A stretch of DNA of 64,000 bases from Undibacterium hunanense (lineage in GTDB: Bacteria; Pseudomonadota; Gammaproteobacteria; Burkholderiales; Burkholderiaceae_D): NCBI RefSeq assembly GCF_014284335.1, contig NZ_JACOGF010000001.1:248001-312000 (forward strand), in the 5' to 3' direction. Each line of letters opens with the position of its first letter. Within the stretch, counting starts at the first letter, position 1. Under the pieces are notes generated by a model. It saw only the letters and a program-made list of their open reading frames with translations. It was not told the DNA's origin and searched no databases. Both the position numbers and the translations under genes were made by a program. Shown here piece after piece: positions 63,252 through 64,000 of the stretch.

Positions 63252-63661
63252 TTATCGTACACATTCTCCAGGTTGTTGAAACCCTTGATTTCTATGGGGT
63301 TGCCAGATGGGTCAACAAAAAACATGATGGCCTGCTCGCCAGGCTCCCCTGCAAAACGCAGGCTGGGTGGCAGTACAAAATCCACTTTTTGTTCGATCAA
63401 ACGATCTGCCAGCGCCTGCCAGTTCGGCATCGCCATGATCAGACCAAGGTGGGGCATGGGTACCAAGTGTTTGCCAACTTTGCCGGTATTGGTGGTGGCG
63501 AACGGTTGTCCCAGATGCACGGAAATCTGATGGCCGAAAAAATCAAAATCCACCCAGGTGTCAGTGCTGCGCCCTTCCCTGCAACCCAGTACACCGCTGT
63601 AAAATTGCCTTGCCTGATCCAGATCGTGTACATGGTAAGCCATGTGAAAAAAAGTCTTCAT
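63248..63661 (-). CDS. VOC family (glyoxalase/dioxygenase-fold) protein
   Basis: A 137-residue vicinal-oxygen-chelate protein, FFHMAYHVHDLDQARQFYSGVLGCREGR and LRFAGEPGEQAIMFFVDPSGNPIEIKGF, carrying the His, Glu and DPSGNxIE motif of the fold. Start at 63661 because AGGA is five bases upstream; an ATG two codons earlier is too close. It is translationally coupled to ghrA. Confidence 0.9.
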   Translation of the reverse strand: MKTFFHMAYHVHDLDQARQFYSGVLGCREGRSTDTWVDFDFFGHQISVHLGQPFATTNTGKVGKHLVPMPHLGLIMAMPNWQALADRLIEQKVDFVLPPSLRFAGEPGEQAIMFFVDPSGNPIEIKGFNNLENVYDK

Positions 63662-63716
63662 CGTCATCCTATGTGTTGATGCACTGCATGCGCAATCACC
63701 ACATGTTAACGTGTTA

Positions 63717-64000
63717 TCAGCTTGTAGTGTGCTGCGTCAGTGCATCGGCACGGCTATTCTTATGGCGCGGTATCCATTTTATTTGAATAGTCTCAAACAA
63801 CTGGCACAGCGCCTGTACCTGCTGCCGGTATTCAATCATGCGCGGCAAGCTGCTATTTTTATGTTGATTGACTTCATCAATCACGACCTGACTGTCACCA
63901 TGTATCAGCAGTTGGCTTACTGCATGCTTGTGCGCCTGTTTCAATGTCAGTATCAGGCCACTGAATTCGGCATCGCAACTATCACCATATTCCAGATGCT
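63717..64000 (-). CDS. RNase H-like protein, C-terminal part
   Basis: The 3' part of a gene running in from beyond the right edge. About 94 residues are visible: DAEFSGLILTLKQAHKHAVSQLLIHGDSQVVIDEVNQ, then IQIKWIPRHKNSRADALTQ. Glu-, Asp- and Asp-containing motifs in AEF..L, HGDSQ and RHKNSRAD match prokaryotic RNase HI/reverse-transcriptase-like proteins. The start lies outside the window. Confidence 0.8.
   Translation of the reverse strand, partial: HLEYGDSCDAEFSGLILTLKQAHKHAVSQLLIHGDSQVVIDEVNQHKNSSLPRMIEYRQQVQALCQLFETIQIKWIPRHKNSRADALTQHTTS

Overview
The window looks like the chromosome of a Betaproteobacterium of the order Burkholderiales, most likely family Oxalobacteraceae (Undibacterium/Janthinobacterium-like). 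This is inferred from gene order and protein style: divergent ppsA/ppsR, an yceD-rpmF-plsX-fabH-fabD-fabG-acpP-fabF cluster running into rpoE-rseA-rseB-degQ, a DUF2863 protein, and moderate GC (roughly 50-55% in core genes, visibly lower around 54.7-60.8 kb and 30.4-31.9 kb). No database was searched.

Layout. 0-6.3 kb: end of a band-7/SPFH gene, nfeD, ppsA with its divergent regulator ppsR, then a glutaredoxin-like gene, rnhB and a SpoU methyltransferase gene. 6.4-10.4 kb: the sigma-E envelope-stress operon (rpoE-rseA-rseB-degQ) behind a near-consensus sigma-E promoter. 10.4-17.5 kb: fatty-acid/phospholipid synthesis and ribosomal protein L32. 17.6-20.4 kb: Maf, a tetrapyrrole-methylase-family protein and a YqhD-type alcohol dehydrogenase. 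20.4-23.4 kb: an uncharacterised operon of a stand-alone J-domain protein and three unknown proteins, two with acidic tails. 23.5-30.4 kb: slyD, a DUF4404 gene, ispD-ispF, mfd, serB. 30.4-31.7 kb: two orphan genes. 31.9-34.3 kb: a kinase-like plus acyl-CoA dehydrogenase pair behind a long palindrome. 34.4-37.0 kb: a SIMPL-domain protein and a BlaI/M56-TonB sensor pair with a repeated operator. 37-42.7 kb: EamA transporter, GST, DUF2863, GNAT and a DUF3857 transglutaminase-like protein. 43-47 kb: a second acyl-CoA catabolic cluster (two acyl-CoA dehydrogenases, two MaoC hydratases, an NTF2-like protein). 46.9-52 kb: a trypsin-like protease fused to a LivJ-type binding domain, then an M14 peptidase / CYTH / MoaD-like / BNR-propeller operon. 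52.2-54.7 kb: tRNA-Pro(GGG) and three exported-protein genes. 60.8-64 kb: a secreted unknown protein, GhrA-like reductase, VOC protein and a partial RNase H-like gene.

The most unusual locus is 55.0-60.4 kb. A tyrosine recombinase gene ends inside an 18-bp sequence that recurs, perfectly inverted, 4.4 kb away. Between the copies sit a family-2 glycosyltransferase gene and a 1098-residue Mrr-like-nuclease/STAND-like ATPase gene, converging with overlapping 3' ends. Each repeat carries a Shine-Dalgarno-like AGGA followed at the same distance by an ATG: at the left copy it is the glycosyltransferase start, at the right copy the start of a 12-codon leader whose stop overlaps the ATPase start (ATGA). 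This is the architecture expected of a recombinase-controlled invertible cassette that swaps which gene is coupled to the recombinase transcript. The inversion itself is inferred, not observed.
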